A stretch of 64,000 nt of DNA from Psychrobacillus sp. NEAU-3TGS (GCF_029955155.1 NZ_JAPNOZ010000006.1:62001-126000), one strand, 5' to 3'; shown: positions 19,224-28,697, counted from the first letter of the stretch. The notes: generated by a model not told the origin, from the sequence alone. A program made the numbers and translations.

Positions 19224-20567
19224 TCATTTTTGTTTAATATCGCTTCTGTTTAATACCGACCCTAAAAATATTCTCCCTACTTTTGTTAATCTAGACATAC
19301 TCTTTCTCGCAAGTTCTTCTTTTGTATTTACGGCATTAACGACAAATAAACATCCGTCTACTAATGATGATAGACCTAGTGCATCTGTTACCGATAACGG
19401 AGATGTATCAAAAATGATAACATCATAGCTTGTCTTCAATTCCTCCACAACCTCTTTCATCCTTGTAGAAGATAATACTTCTGCTGTATTGGTAGGTGTC
19501 GGACCAGCACTTATAAAAAATAAATTATTAATTGAAGTTTGCTGTATTATTTCTTCCAATTTAAATTCTCCTGATACGGCAGATGTAAGACCTTTTCTTT
19601 CCGGAAGATTAAATAACTTCCTTCCATCCGGTTTCCGAAGATCCGTATCTACATATACTGTTTTTTTACCGTCCATCGCCATGACGATTGCCAAATTGCC
19701 ACTAACAAAGGTTTTTCCATCCCCCACATTCGCGCTTGTTACCATAAATGCTTTAATCTTTTTTTGTTCCATTTGATATTGAACATTCGCACGTAAATTT
19801 CTAAATTCTTCAATCAAATGGGGACGGTTATTCAAATTTTGCAAAAATTGGTTTTGCTTATCCTTAATTCTTTTTTTCATACTTTTCTTTGTCTTAGTAA
19901 TAGAAATCGTCCCTAAGCTAGGTATACCTAAACTTCTTTCTGTTTTAATAACTGTATTTAAATCTGTCATATAAAATTCTCTTATAAGAATGGTAATTAT
20001 GCAGAGAAGTATCCCTATAACAAAGGAAATAAAATAATATAAAATGGCACTTAGTTTGACCATAGTTACATCTGTTTCAGCCGAAACTTCTTTCAAAATA
20101 TTTATATTTTCTAGATTCATTAATTCATTAACCTGTTTTTGAAAAGTTTCCGCATAAATATTTGCCAGCAATGCAGCTGCTTCAGGTGTTTTTTCACTTA
20201 CAACAATCGTAATAATTTGTGAGTTATTACTCGTTTCTATTATTACGTTATTTGTAATGGTTCCTTTCGAGTAGGGTTTTTCTAATTCTTCATTCACTTT
20301 ACTAATCATTCTGTCGCTTTTTAACATTTGCTTATATGTTTCTATAAGCCGTAAATTTGTATCAATTTCATTCGCTTGGAGTAAAGTATTTGGGGAAATT
20401 TTATTCGAATTATTAATTAGGAGGTCCGTCCTAACTTCGTAAACCGGTGGTATTGTAAAATATATGGACCCTCCTCCTAATGTAATCAGTAGCACAACAA
20501 TAATTATTACTCTACGTTTTTTATAAAATAAACGAAGAATTTCTTTCAAACTAATTGTCTGCCTCAT
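19224..20567 (-). CDS. Fused Wzz chain-length regulator and BY-kinase
   Basis: This 447-residue protein joins two modules that B. subtilis keeps separate (YwqC/YwqD or EpsA/EpsB). The Wzz part has membrane helices at about 18-38 and 172-195. The kinase part has Walker A SANVGDGKT (278-286), Walker A' VYVDTDLRKP (304-313) and Walker B VIIFDTSP (383-390). EEFRNLRANVQY matches the ExxRxxR oligomerisation helix. The protein ends NRSDIKQK with no tyrosine cluster, the usual autophosphorylation target. It controls chain length and assembly at the membrane. Loss of the tyrosine tail goes together with the degenerate CpsB next door. Confidence 0.88.
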   Translation of the reverse strand: MRQTISLKEILRLFYKKRRVIIIVVLLITLGGGSIYFTIPPVYEVRTDLLINNSNKISPNTLLQANEIDTNLRLIETYKQMLKSDRMISKVNEELEKPYSKGTITNNVIIETSNNSQIITIVVSEKTPEAAALLANIYAETFQKQVNELMNLENINILKEVSAETDVTMVKLSAILYYFISFVIGILLCIITILIREFYMTDLNTVIKTERSLGIPSLGTISITKTKKSMKKRIKDKQNQFLQNLNNRPHLIEEFRNLRANVQYQMEQKKIKAFMVTSANVGDGKTFVSGNLAIVMAMDGKKTVYVDTDLRKPDGRKLFNLPERKGLTSAVSGEFKLEEIIQQTSINNLFFISAGPTPTNTAEVLSSTRMKEVVEELKTSYDVIIFDTSPLSVTDALGLSSLVDGCLFVVNAVNTKEELARKSMSRLTKVGRIFLGSVLNRSDIKQK

Positions 20568-20606
20568 CTTCTTCTAACCATTCTTAATTGAAAAAAAGTC
20601 ATCGAT

Positions 20607-21260
20607 TCAATACGCCCCCTTCCCCCGAATAACTAATAATATGGTACGAGCAATGATTTTTATGTCTAATGCCAGGGAGCAATTTTCCACATAATATCGA
20701 TCCAACTCCATTTTTTGTCCATGACTTATTTCTGAACGGCCATTTATTTGGGCATAGCCTGTAATTCCCGGTTTTACTCGTAATCGCTTCTTTTGCTCTT
20801 CGGAATAGTGGCTCGTAATTTCTACCATCTCCGGTCTAGGACCTACAAAACTCATATCACCTTTCAGAACATTCCATAACTGAGGAAATTCATCGATGCT
20901 ATACTTCCTATATATCTTTCCAATTTTAGTCACTTCTTGATCTATCGGTTTAACAAAAGAAAAGTTTTTTGGGACGCCATTTCCCCATTCATATTGATGA
21001 CTGCTAGACTCATCCATCATGGTTTGCATCGTTCGGAATTTCCAAATCTCAAAAGATGTATTATACATACCACTTCTAATTTGTCTAAAAAAAATAGGCC
21101 TACCTGAAAGTGACAATGCAAGAATCGAAAAAAATAAAAGTAATGGTGCTAGTAGTAATAAAAGAATAATACTAGCTATAATATCAGCAATTCTTTTACC
21201 AATACGGGAATAAAAATTATCGACTGATTCCGAAAGCGTAGTCTCTTTAATACTTTCCAA
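20607..21260 (-). CDS. Initiating sugar-phosphate transferase (polyisoprenyl-phosphate glycosyl-1-phosphate transferase)
   Basis: This 217-residue protein has one N-terminal membrane segment (IADIIASIILLLLLAPLLL), then the catalytic domain with WKFRTM, YSIDEFPQLWNVLKGDMSFVGPRPE and KPGITGYAQINGR, all hallmarks of the short PGT family. It transfers a sugar-1-phosphate to undecaprenyl phosphate and starts the repeat unit. It is the first gene of the locus. The start is TTG at 21260, eight bases after AAAGGAG. The sugar is commonly galactose, glucose or an acetamido sugar, and this cannot be decided here. Confidence 0.9.
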   Translation of the reverse strand: MESIKETTLSESVDNFYSRIGKRIADIIASIILLLLLAPLLLFFSILALSLSGRPIFFRQIRSGMYNTSFEIWKFRTMQTMMDESSSHQYEWGNGVPKNFSFVKPIDQEVTKIGKIYRKYSIDEFPQLWNVLKGDMSFVGPRPEMVEITSHYSEEQKKRLRVKPGITGYAQINGRSEISHGQKMELDRYYVENCSLALDIKIIARTILLVIRGKGAY

Positions 21261-21369
21261 TGCATTGTCTCCTTTACATAGATAAATATGATCTATTGCA
21301 ATTAGTATATTACCGACTGCTACTAAAAAAGAACTAATTTAAATAATTTATAAGACAAGTTCTATTAAC

Positions 21370-21411
21370 GCAAAACAAGCCGCCCCAACGTTTTCACGTT
21401 AGAGCGGCTTA
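21370..21411 (-). terminator. Rho-independent terminator of the ABC operon
   Basis: The stem AAGCCGC...GCGGCTT, with inner ACGT pairing, is followed on the minus strand by a short T run. It lies between the end of the ABC importer operon and the start of the polysaccharide locus and isolates the two. Confidence 0.75.
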
Positions 21412-21498
21412 TAAACAATTTGCTCAGCTATAGTAAAATAATTGAATGCACATCTTTTTACCTAAAGGGCTAAATTCTTTTAAAAATACTTTAGTCAC

Positions 21499-22104
21499 TT
21501 AATTTGGGTCAGTTAATGTAATCACTCGATCACAAAGTCTTTGAACAAGCTTAGCTTCGTGACTTACCACGATGATGCCCATTTCTCTTTTTTTTGCAAT
21601 TTCCATAACTGCATGCCAAATTTGAGCTTGTGTGATTGCATCCAGCATCGTAGTCATTTCATCCGCTATAAGAAAGCGAGTCCCAGCTCCTAGGGCTCTT
21701 GCTACGCAGAATCGCTGTAGTTCTCCACCTGATAGCTCTCCCGGCCATCTAGTTAACCATTCCTGCTCAATTCCTAATAAATCTAGCAGTTCTATGTCGG
21801 GCCTTCCTCCTTCGTTAAGCACCTTCCCCATTTTCCAACGTGGATTTACTGCTTTTTCTGGATGTTGGAAAACTAATTGAACTGGGTGGACTCCTTTCGA
21901 AGCAATGGGCAAACCACCAATCGTCACATTTCCTTCTAACGCCTTTTCATATCCCGATAAAATACGGCATAAAGTTGTTTTACCACGTCCGCTAGGTCCT
22001 GTGAGTCCGACAATTTCTCCAGGTTCTACAGTTAGGTTGACATGTTGGAATAGCCATGGTCCATTACCATATCGAAATCCAATATTTTTTGCTTCAAGTC
22101 GCAT
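21499..22104 (-). CDS. Peptide/nickel-type ABC transporter ATPase (second subunit)
   Basis: This 201-residue ATPase has Walker A GPSGRGKTT (about residues 35-43), the signature LSGGELQR (about 124-131) and Walker B FLIADE, followed by SHEA. It is short compared with OppF/DppF (about 300), as is usual for NikE-like subunits. It overlaps the upstream ATPase gene by 11 bases and closes a five-gene importer operon. With the partner ATPase it powers import through the two permeases. The cargo is not defined by sequence. Confidence 0.88.
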   Translation of the reverse strand: MRLEAKNIGFRYGNGPWLFQHVNLTVEPGEIVGLTGPSGRGKTTLCRILSGYEKALEGNVTIGGLPIASKGVHPVQLVFQHPEKAVNPRWKMGKVLNEGGRPDIELLDLLGIEQEWLTRWPGELSGGELQRFCVARALGAGTRFLIADEMTTMLDAITQAQIWHAVMEIAKKREMGIIVVSHEAKLVQRLCDRVITLTDPN

Positions 22105-23017
22105 GCATACACCTCACCATTCCGTCGCGGATATTTTGCATATCCGGTTGTTTCTCACTGCATGCAGGGGTTGCCATTGTACAACGCGGTGCAAACAAAC
22201 AACCAGTTGGCAGGGCACTTGGATGAGGCTGCGAACCAGGAATTGGAATAAAATCATTTTGAGGCAAGGCTCTCCATAATGCTTTACTATAAGGATGCCG
22301 CAATGATTCGCCGTTCCCCGTAAAATCTTCTACAGGAGCTACCTCAACTGTCGTACCTGCATAAAACACAGCGATTTTATCAGCAATTGTTAAAGCAGAT
22401 TCAATATCATGTGTAATGAGCATAACCGCACATCCATTATCTGCAAACTCTCTGAAGTTATTTAACGCTTCTTTCATAACTACTGGATCTAGACCTGGTG
22501 TAGGTTCATCTGCAATAATTACCTTCGCATCGCTTACGATTGCGGTGGATAGAAGCGTTCTTCTTGCCATTCCCCCAGAAAGCTGGAAGGGATACATCTT
22601 CTCCACCGATTGTTGTAAGTGAAGCCTTTTAAAAACCGCTCGTTGGGCTACAGTAGCATCTCCAGTTTTGACGGAGGTACGAACTTGATTTCCTACACGC
22701 ATTAGTGGGTCTAAATAGTTTGTCGATTGTGGAATAAGTGCAATCTCTTTACCACGTAGTGATGCTTGTGTGGAAGCGTTGAGCACTTCCCCATTATATT
22801 TAATGGTTCCACTTACGAGCGCATTATCGGGAAGTATTCCAAGAATCGCATGAGCGAGCAAACTTTTCCCCGAACCACTCGCTCCTACTACTGCTAATAT
22901 CTCCCCTGCTTCAAGCGTGACATGCAGGCTTGAAATTACTTGTATGTTTTTCCGTCTCAAACCAGCTGTATATTGATTAAATGATATCGATAAATTTTCC
23001 ACTTCAAGGATAGGCAT
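22094..23017 (-). CDS. Peptide/nickel-type ABC transporter ATPase (first subunit)
   Basis: This 307-residue OppD/NikD-like ATPase has Walker A GASGSGKS, the Q-loop ALIPQSTNYLDP, the signature LSGGMARR, Walker B VIIADEPT and the H-loop ITHD. The C-terminal oligopeptide-transporter domain contains the usual cysteine pattern (GCLFAPRCTMATPACS...VRCMHAT), which in relatives can bind an iron-sulphur cluster. It is downstream of the two permease genes and overlaps the second ATPase gene. Confidence 0.9.
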   Translation of the reverse strand: MPILEVENLSISFNQYTAGLRRKNIQVISSLHVTLEAGEILAVVGASGSGKSLLAHAILGILPDNALVSGTIKYNGEVLNASTQASLRGKEIALIPQSTNYLDPLMRVGNQVRTSVKTGDATVAQRAVFKRLHLQQSVEKMYPFQLSGGMARRTLLSTAIVSDAKVIIADEPTPGLDPVVMKEALNNFREFADNGCAVMLITHDIESALTIADKIAVFYAGTTVEVAPVEDFTGNGESLRHPYSKALWRALPQNDFIPIPGSQPHPSALPTGCLFAPRCTMATPACSEKQPDMQNIRDGMVRCMHAT

Positions 23018-23035
23018 TTTTTCTCCCTCCTTTTA

Positions 23036-23899
23036 TTAATCATTGCTTTTCGTAGGATCCAAAAGTAATCTAAGATTTTCTCCTATTCGGTCGAATGTCT
23101 GAACTATCATAAGCAGGCAAAGGCCTGGGAAAAAAGCAAGCCACCACATACCTGCAGACAAATACTTCATGGATTCTGACAAAATAATGCCAATAGCCGG
23201 CTCGTGTGGAGACAGCCCTAAACCTATAAATGTTACGGCAGATTCGTGTAAAATCACGTGAGGAAACATCAACATAAAACCGATTAAGATTTGCGGGGTT
23301 AGGTGGGGAAGTATATGATGAACTGCAATCCACCCCCTAGATTTTCCTAGTTGCTTGGAAATCTGAACATATTCTGCTGATCGAATTTGCATAACCTCAG
23401 CTCTAATAACACGGGCCAAACTTGGCCAGTGAGTTAAAACAAGCCCCATGACAATCCCCTTAAACCCTCCTCCTAACGTAAACGCAATGAGTATTAAGGT
23501 CACAAGATGAGGGACACTGAGGAATAGATCGATCAGCCATGAGATTATACGATCAGCTACTTTACCCATTGTCGCTGCTGCCATACCTAGAATTAGCGCA
23601 ATAGACGTACTGCCAATTGCTCCAATCAATCCAACTTTCACACTTAATGAAAGGCCCATAATTGTTCGGGCAAACATATCTCTCCCTAGCCAATCTGTAC
23701 CAAAAAGATGATCAAAAGACGGTGCTAAATTACGAGCAATAAGATTAGTCGCAATTCTATCCTCATCTAGTAAAGCACCAACCACTACTATACCTAGCAA
23801 AAGTATCGCCGCAACAATACTTGTTATGAGCTTCCTTTGTCTTCGATTTAACGAAAATCGATTTTCTTCTTTTTTTCGAACATGGAGATTTTGAATCAT
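23036..23899 (-). CDS. ABC transporter permease, DppC/NikC-like
   Basis: This 287-residue permease has an N-terminal cytoplasmic tail, a first helix at about 28-48 and the BPD inner-membrane domain with the FGTDWLGRDMFART periplasmic motif of the DppC class. The EAA-like loop GLVLTHWPSLARVIRAEVMQIR contacts the ATPases. It overlaps the first permease gene by four bases. It forms the heterodimeric channel with that permease. Confidence 0.9.
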   Translation of the reverse strand: MIQNLHVRKKEENRFSLNRRQRKLITSIVAAILLLGIVVVGALLDEDRIATNLIARNLAPSFDHLFGTDWLGRDMFARTIMGLSLSVKVGLIGAIGSTSIALILGMAAATMGKVADRIISWLIDLFLSVPHLVTLILIAFTLGGGFKGIVMGLVLTHWPSLARVIRAEVMQIRSAEYVQISKQLGKSRGWIAVHHILPHLTPQILIGFMLMFPHVILHESAVTFIGLGLSPHEPAIGIILSESMKYLSAGMWWLAFFPGLCLLMIVQTFDRIGENLRLLLDPTKSND

Positions 23900-24897
23900 A
23901 TCATTCTACTCTCCCTCGTTCTTGGGTCTACAGCATAATAAATCAAATCAGCAATTAAATTCCCTGCGAAAACAAAGAATGTACTAAAAATGACTAATCC
24001 TAATAGAAGCGGAACATCTCCCCGAAGACCTGCTTCTACCGTCGCTTGTCCTAGACCTGGATAAGAGAATATTTGCTCTGCAAGTACAGCGCCTCCAAAT
24101 AATTCGCCAAACGCCGCAAATTGTAAGGTTATTGCTGGCAAAGCAACATTACGTAATCCATGCCTCCAAAACAATATAAAACCACGTTCTCCTCTAGCCC
24201 TCGCAAACAACACATAATCGCTCGCAAGTACATCGATTAGCTTCTGACGCGTATGTAACGCAACATTAGCAACACCAATAATACTTAGTGTAATGGCCGG
24301 TAGAATAAGATGCTCTATTCGATCTGCAATGGTCACATCAGCTGCAAGTACCCCTGCTGGAACACCCAATCCGATTGGAAACCAGCCGAGCCACACAGCG
24401 AACACTATGAGCATTAAAAGTCCCATCCAAAAAGTAGGAGTAGATGCAAGTGTGTAACAATACCACTTAATCAATCGATCAATCCAAGTGTCCTTCTTCA
24501 TAGCAGACAAAACTCCCATAACAAAACCAATTACTCCTGATAGAACCCATGCTGTTATCATTAGGACAAGAGAGTTTACAAATCGTTCTCCTATTATTTC
24601 CGCTACCGGTCGACGAAAAATCATGGATGTGCCCAAGTCACCAGCCAGTAGGGCAGATCCCCAATTCAAAAACTGCACCATAACTGGTTGATCAAGTCCC
24701 CAATACTCGGCTATCTTTTCTCGTTGCTCCGGCCCCACTTTTAACATATCCGCACCAATATAGGCTTGAATCGGATCTATTGGAGAGTTTTTTACTAACA
24801 AAAACGAAATGAAACAAATAGCTATTAATAATGTAAGCATTCTTAAACCTTTCAGTAATAGAAAGATTCCTAGCTTTCCTAAAAGCATTTTACGCAC
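23896..24897 (-). CDS. ABC transporter permease, DppB/NikB-like
   Basis: This 333-residue permease has six predicted helices and the DppB-class pattern: YWGLDQPVMVQFLNWGSALLAGDLG in the N-terminal half and an EAA-loop region (ARARGERGFILFWRHGLRNVALP) in the C-terminal half. The end of the protein is DPRTRES, typical of this subunit. The gene begins two bases before the end of the binding-protein gene in an SBP-permease-permease-ATPase-ATPase order like nikABCDE. Confidence 0.9.
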   Translation of the reverse strand: MRKMLLGKLGIFLLLKGLRMLTLLIAICFISFLLVKNSPIDPIQAYIGADMLKVGPEQREKIAEYWGLDQPVMVQFLNWGSALLAGDLGTSMIFRRPVAEIIGERFVNSLVLMITAWVLSGVIGFVMGVLSAMKKDTWIDRLIKWYCYTLASTPTFWMGLLMLIVFAVWLGWFPIGLGVPAGVLAADVTIADRIEHLILPAITLSIIGVANVALHTRQKLIDVLASDYVLFARARGERGFILFWRHGLRNVALPAITLQFAAFGELFGGAVLAEQIFSYPGLGQATVEAGLRGDVPLLLGLVIFSTFFVFAGNLIADLIYYAVDPRTRESRMI

Positions 24898-24899
24898 GT

Positions 24900-26513
24900 T
24901 TATTTACTCCATTTCCAGTCAACGATATTATCTGTTGCCGGCCAACCATGTCCATGTACGTGGATTCTTTGTTCTCCTATATCAAGACCTTCTTTCACTA
25001 AGTACAGGTGATCAATATTGACTAACCATGCCCATGGAGCATCTCCTTTTGCACTTAAACCAGTCGTTCCATCCCATTGAGCCTTTTGCCAAAACTCAAT
25101 TGCTTCTGCTTCACTTTTCGCTTGAAGGGCCTTTTTAAAATATCCGTCAACTGTATCGTTTCGATAATATCCAGTATTATAGTAATCTACTCCGGCATTA
25201 TTACCGCCATAGATATTATACATTTCATGCGGGTCATGACTTCCCCATCCCATCAGAACAGCTTCGGAATACATTTTTTGTCCGATAATATCCCAACTGC
25301 CGCCTTCAACTTTTATATTAATACCAAGTGGTTTCATCATATCCGCAACGGAAATTGCAAGTGATTGTCTTATTACATCATCCGCAACGTAATAGAGAGT
25401 AAATTCTGCTTTCATATTGCCTTTTTCAAGAATTCCATCATTATCTGTATCTTTCCAGCCTGCTTCTTCTAATAGTTGACGTGCTCCGTCTACATCTGCA
25501 TCTTCTATCACTGTATCTGGATTCCACCAAGGTAGCCCATCGACTGATGTATAAGCTGGGGAACCATAGCCTTCTAACACTCCGTCGATTAATGCTTTTC
25601 GATCTACCGCAATATTTATCGCGTGACGAATAGCCGGATCTGCTGTCACATCATTCCCAATTGGTAAGCCGTCCTTTGTAAAGTTACCGGACTTCACATA
25701 AGGAAATACAATCCCACGATTATCTACTGTTTTTATTGCTTTAATTTTCATGCCAGGAACGTTCTGTTTGCTATATGCTGCTGGGATATACGCAAGATCA
25801 ACTGTTCCTGCTTGAGCAGCCGCAAAGGCAGAGTCTTCATTTAAAAATACAAAAGTAACTTTTTTAAAGTAAGGTTTTTTGCCATAGTATTCAGGATTTT
25901 CCTTAACAATTAGCTGTTGGCCCTTGTCCCATTGTTCGAGCTGATATGGTCCGGAGCCTATTGGGTTTTCTCCATAGTTTTCACTATATGCATGCTTCGG
26001 TACAATACCAGTTGCAACTAAATTATTTATAAACGTAGATTGTGCTTCCTTCAGTATGAATTTAACAGTTGTATTATCCACTGCCTCTACTTTTTCCAAT
26101 CCATTCAAATCCACAACAGATCCACTGTTCATCGCTGTTTCAAAAGTAAATTTAACGTCTTGTGCTGTTAAAGGCTCGCCATCTGAAAATTTCACATCTT
26201 CACGTAATTTTACAGTCCAAACTTTGCCGTCTTCATTTACCTCATAACTTGTTGCCAAATCATTAACAATATTAAGCTTGTCATCTCTTTTTAATAGAGT
26301 ACTTTGAAATAGAGGAGAACCATAACGTCCCCAACCAGTCGTTGGATCGAATCCAGTTTCAGGTTCAGACCCAAAAGCTAAAACAAGCTCATCTTTTGGA
26401 GCTTCCTTACTTTTATCATTATTTTGTTGTGAATTAGATGTTGAACATCCTGCTAATATTATCGATACAGCTAGAGTAGCTATAACGATGAAACCGAAAA
26501 ACTTTTTGGTCAT
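24900..26513 (-). CDS. Extracellular solute-binding lipoprotein, family 5 (NikA/OppA-like)
   Basis: This 537-residue protein has a lipoprotein signal with lipobox ILAGC (Cys about 23) and the SBP family 5 fold (LREDVKFSDGEPLTAQDVKFT, GSGPYQLEQWDKGQ, RHAINIAVDRKALIDGVLEG). It delivers the cargo to the permeases encoded downstream. The C-terminus has a histidine-rich stretch (RIHVHGHGW) seen in some nickel- or metal-complex-binding relatives. A metal or metallophore role is therefore possible, but no metallophore synthesis gene or NikR box was seen, and a peptide remains the alternative. Confidence 0.87.
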   Translation of the reverse strand: MTKKFFGFIVIATLAVSIILAGCSTSNSQQNNDKSKEAPKDELVLAFGSEPETGFDPTTGWGRYGSPLFQSTLLKRDDKLNIVNDLATSYEVNEDGKVWTVKLREDVKFSDGEPLTAQDVKFTFETAMNSGSVVDLNGLEKVEAVDNTTVKFILKEAQSTFINNLVATGIVPKHAYSENYGENPIGSGPYQLEQWDKGQQLIVKENPEYYGKKPYFKKVTFVFLNEDSAFAAAQAGTVDLAYIPAAYSKQNVPGMKIKAIKTVDNRGIVFPYVKSGNFTKDGLPIGNDVTADPAIRHAINIAVDRKALIDGVLEGYGSPAYTSVDGLPWWNPDTVIEDADVDGARQLLEEAGWKDTDNDGILEKGNMKAEFTLYYVADDVIRQSLAISVADMMKPLGINIKVEGGSWDIIGQKMYSEAVLMGWGSHDPHEMYNIYGGNNAGVDYYNTGYYRNDTVDGYFKKALQAKSEAEAIEFWQKAQWDGTTGLSAKGDAPWAWLVNIDHLYLVKEGLDIGEQRIHVHGHGWPATDNIVDWKWSK

Positions 26514-26744
26514 TTACTGCACTCCTTTTATTAAAAAATTGAAATCGATCCGGTTTAAAATAAAGAATGAAAGAAATATTATTTGTGGCATGACGAAGGT
26601 CATATTTTGGTAATGCGGAAGATTACCAGAGAGTGGGTGGAAGAAAACAGAATAAAATGGATAGAATTTGCTAGTGATTCCATTACGTATTATACGACTG
26701 TTTTTATAAGGTATCAACAACTAAATAGGACAGTATTTAGAGAG

Positions 26745-26790
26745 AAGGCCTCCCTTATGTACAACACTAGGAAAGCCTTATATATTTTTA
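26745..26790. terminator. Imperfect hairpin between glsA and the ABC operon
   Basis: AAGGCCTCCC can pair with GGAAAGCCTT (eight of ten pairs) across a 15-nt loop. The minus strand, which would end glsA, has no strong T run after it, and the plus strand has a modest one. It could be a weak terminator. Confidence 0.35.
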
Positions 26791-26792
26791 TT

Positions 26793-27755
26793 CTAAAAAA
26801 TACTCAAATCCCATGTTTTCGCTATTTTCTCCAATAAAAAAACTCCCGCTACACTACTTCCATACTCATCGATAGCAGGTCCATAAATACCTATCCCACA
26901 TCCTTCGAGTAGAGGAGATGCCTCCTGTCTAACACGAGGTGGTACTGCTGCCATAACGCCTCCAGAAACTCCTGTTTTTGACGGAATCCCAATGAATGCA
27001 GCAAATCGTCCCGAGTTATTGTAGACACCACAAGTCAGCATAAGACTCTTTGCCAATCTAGCAACTTCTTTCGGAAGGATTTGGGCTTTCTGAAGTGGAT
27101 GATAGCCATCATGTGCTAGTACTAACCCCATCAAAGCAATATCTTCTGTCGTCACTTCAATCGAGCATTGTTTCAAATACACTTCTAAAGCTTCCTCTAC
27201 TTCTATTTCTAAATAGCCTGTCTCTTTTAAATAATAAGCGAGCGCTCTATTTCGATTCGCCGTTTTCCATTCAGAGAGGAACACTTCTTCATTGTAGGTA
27301 AATGGTTTCCCAACCATTTTCTCCATTAATAGTAATACGGAATCCAACTTCGTTTTTGAGTCTTCCCCCGGTAGGATAGAAGATACCGTAATAGCTCCTG
27401 CATTAATCATGGGATTTAGTGGCTTGCCGAGCTTATGCATCTCTAAACGAATGATAGAGTCAAATGGATCACCGGTTGGTTCTAAATCGACCCGTTCCAA
27501 AACATAAGGAACTCCATGATGCATACATGCTGCGATAAAACTAATTACTTTAGAAATGCTTTGTAGCGTGAATACTACTTCCCAATCACCGGACCTTATA
27601 ATGCTTCCATCTGGTTCTATGATGGAAATGCCTAAATGAGAAGAATTTGCCTTTTCTAAAGCTGGTATGTAGGAGGCATTTTTTCCTTGTGAAGTAAAGG
27701 AGCGATAATGCTTAATCCAGTCATCGATTAACTTTTGGTTACTTGTTTGTTCCAC
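26793..27755 (-). CDS. glsA: Glutaminase
   Basis: This 320-residue serine-dependent glutaminase of the beta-lactamase-like fold hydrolyses glutamine to glutamate and ammonia. The catalytic SxxK motif is TLQSISKV (Ser66, Lys69). NPMINAGAI and the NRNRALAYYLKETG segment are conserved in GlsA/YbgJ enzymes, as is the terminal GIYGPAIDEYGSSVAG. The length is standard. It is cytoplasmic and appears monocistronic. No partner transporter is adjacent. Confidence 0.95.
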   Translation of the reverse strand: MEQTSNQKLIDDWIKHYRSFTSQGKNASYIPALEKANSSHLGISIIEPDGSIIRSGDWEVVFTLQSISKVISFIAACMHHGVPYVLERVDLEPTGDPFDSIIRLEMHKLGKPLNPMINAGAITVSSILPGEDSKTKLDSVLLLMEKMVGKPFTYNEEVFLSEWKTANRNRALAYYLKETGYLEIEVEEALEVYLKQCSIEVTTEDIALMGLVLAHDGYHPLQKAQILPKEVARLAKSLMLTCGVYNNSGRFAAFIGIPSKTGVSGGVMAAVPPRVRQEASPLLEGCGIGIYGPAIDEYGSSVAGVFLLEKIAKTWDLSIF

Positions 27756-27807
27756 TGCTTTTATCCCCCATTCTGTAACCTACTTCTTGGCAGTAAATAA
27801 CCATAAA

Positions 27808-27843
27808 AAACTACAATTACCGCTAATTACGATAATTGTAGTC
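27808..27843 (-). terminator. Rho-independent terminator of the MgtC-like gene
   Basis: The 10-bp perfect stem ACTACAATTA / TAATTGTAGT with a 13-nt loop is followed by T residues on the minus strand. It lies between the MgtC-like gene and glsA. Confidence 0.8.
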
Positions 27844-27875
27844 TTTGCTTCATTTGTCTTATTTAAACTATTTGG

Positions 27876-28352
27876 TTACTCCCCATCACTATCATCATCT
27901 TTTTCTCTGGATGGTAAAATCCCTATTTTCACCACAAGCTTTGGCAAGTTCATCGCTATAAACATTAACACTGCCGTAATAATTGCTAAATCATATGCTC
28001 CATACCCTATTGTCAAACCGACACACGCAGTAATCCAAAGATTTGCAGCAGTAGTAAGTCCACGCTTCACATTTCCCTTATCTATCCAAATTACACCTGC
28101 TCCAAGAAAACCAATGCCACTTATTACTTGAGCTGCCAACCGCATCGGGTCCATATAGGGTCCTTGATTTAAAGTTGATAAGGACATCGCTAATGTCGAT
28201 CCTAAACATACTAATATATGAGTTCTAATACCTGCGGGCTTATTTTTTATCGCCCTTTCTAAACCTATAAAAAATCCGACTATCGTTGCTACAACCAGTC
28301 TTATATATAAGTCAATATGCGAATCAAATAATGAGGATATAAAATTCATCAT
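27876..28352 (-). CDS. MgtC/SapB family membrane protein
   Basis: This 158-residue protein has four to five membrane helices and the MgtC core: RLVVATIVGFFIGLERA, KPAGIRTHILVCLGSTLAM, ISGIGFLGAGVIW and VKRGLTTAANLWITA. It lacks the ACT-like C-terminal domain of Salmonella MgtC and ends in an acidic tail (REKDDDSDGE), as in many Bacillus homologues. Family members are linked to magnesium limitation and to modulation of other membrane proteins; a direct transport role is not established. It is flanked by terminators and is probably transcribed alone. Confidence 0.9.
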   Translation of the reverse strand: MMNFISSLFDSHIDLYIRLVVATIVGFFIGLERAIKNKPAGIRTHILVCLGSTLAMSLSTLNQGPYMDPMRLAAQVISGIGFLGAGVIWIDKGNVKRGLTTAANLWITACVGLTIGYGAYDLAIITAVLMFIAMNLPKLVVKIGILPSREKDDDSDGE

Positions 28353-28697
28353 GCATTACTCCTTTAAGTTTACTTATATCAAGACATATTCCTAAAATCA
28401 TCTTTCCATGGTTCATTATAGCCATAACCGTGACCAGGTTATTCCTAATAATTAGCGTCAGCCAGTTAACTCCCCCCTTCTAAGCCTTAGGTCGTAGAAA
28501 AAGTTAAATCTAAGGTTCAATGTGGAACATTTTTCTATTTTCTAAAATGAAATAGGAACTTTACCGATAGAAGGGAGCTTTTAGAAATTAAGTTTTTGTA
28601 AAATTTTTAAAATTATCTACAAATCTGTTTTTTTACTTTTCTTTTATGCTAGCATTTTATTGGTGCAAAATTGTAATTTTTAGGAGGAATTATTTCT
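28353..28697. promoter_or_regulatory. Divergent intergenic region between mgtC-like and RND pump genes
   Basis: These 345 bases hold the promoters of two divergent genes and no credible ORF. Visible symmetric sequences are ATAACC-N7-GGTTAT (about 28427-28445), GTTC-N6-GAAC (about 28516-28529) and ATGCTAGCAT close to the pump start (about 28646-28655). The last is well placed to be an operator for the pump. No known riboswitch class could be recognised. The pump start has AGGAGG at good spacing. Confidence 0.35.

Noticed and set aside
28353-28697. Possible M-box or Mn riboswitch upstream of the MgtC-like gene
   Set aside because: Some symmetric sequences are present, but conserved core elements of these riboswitch classes were not found, so no call is made.
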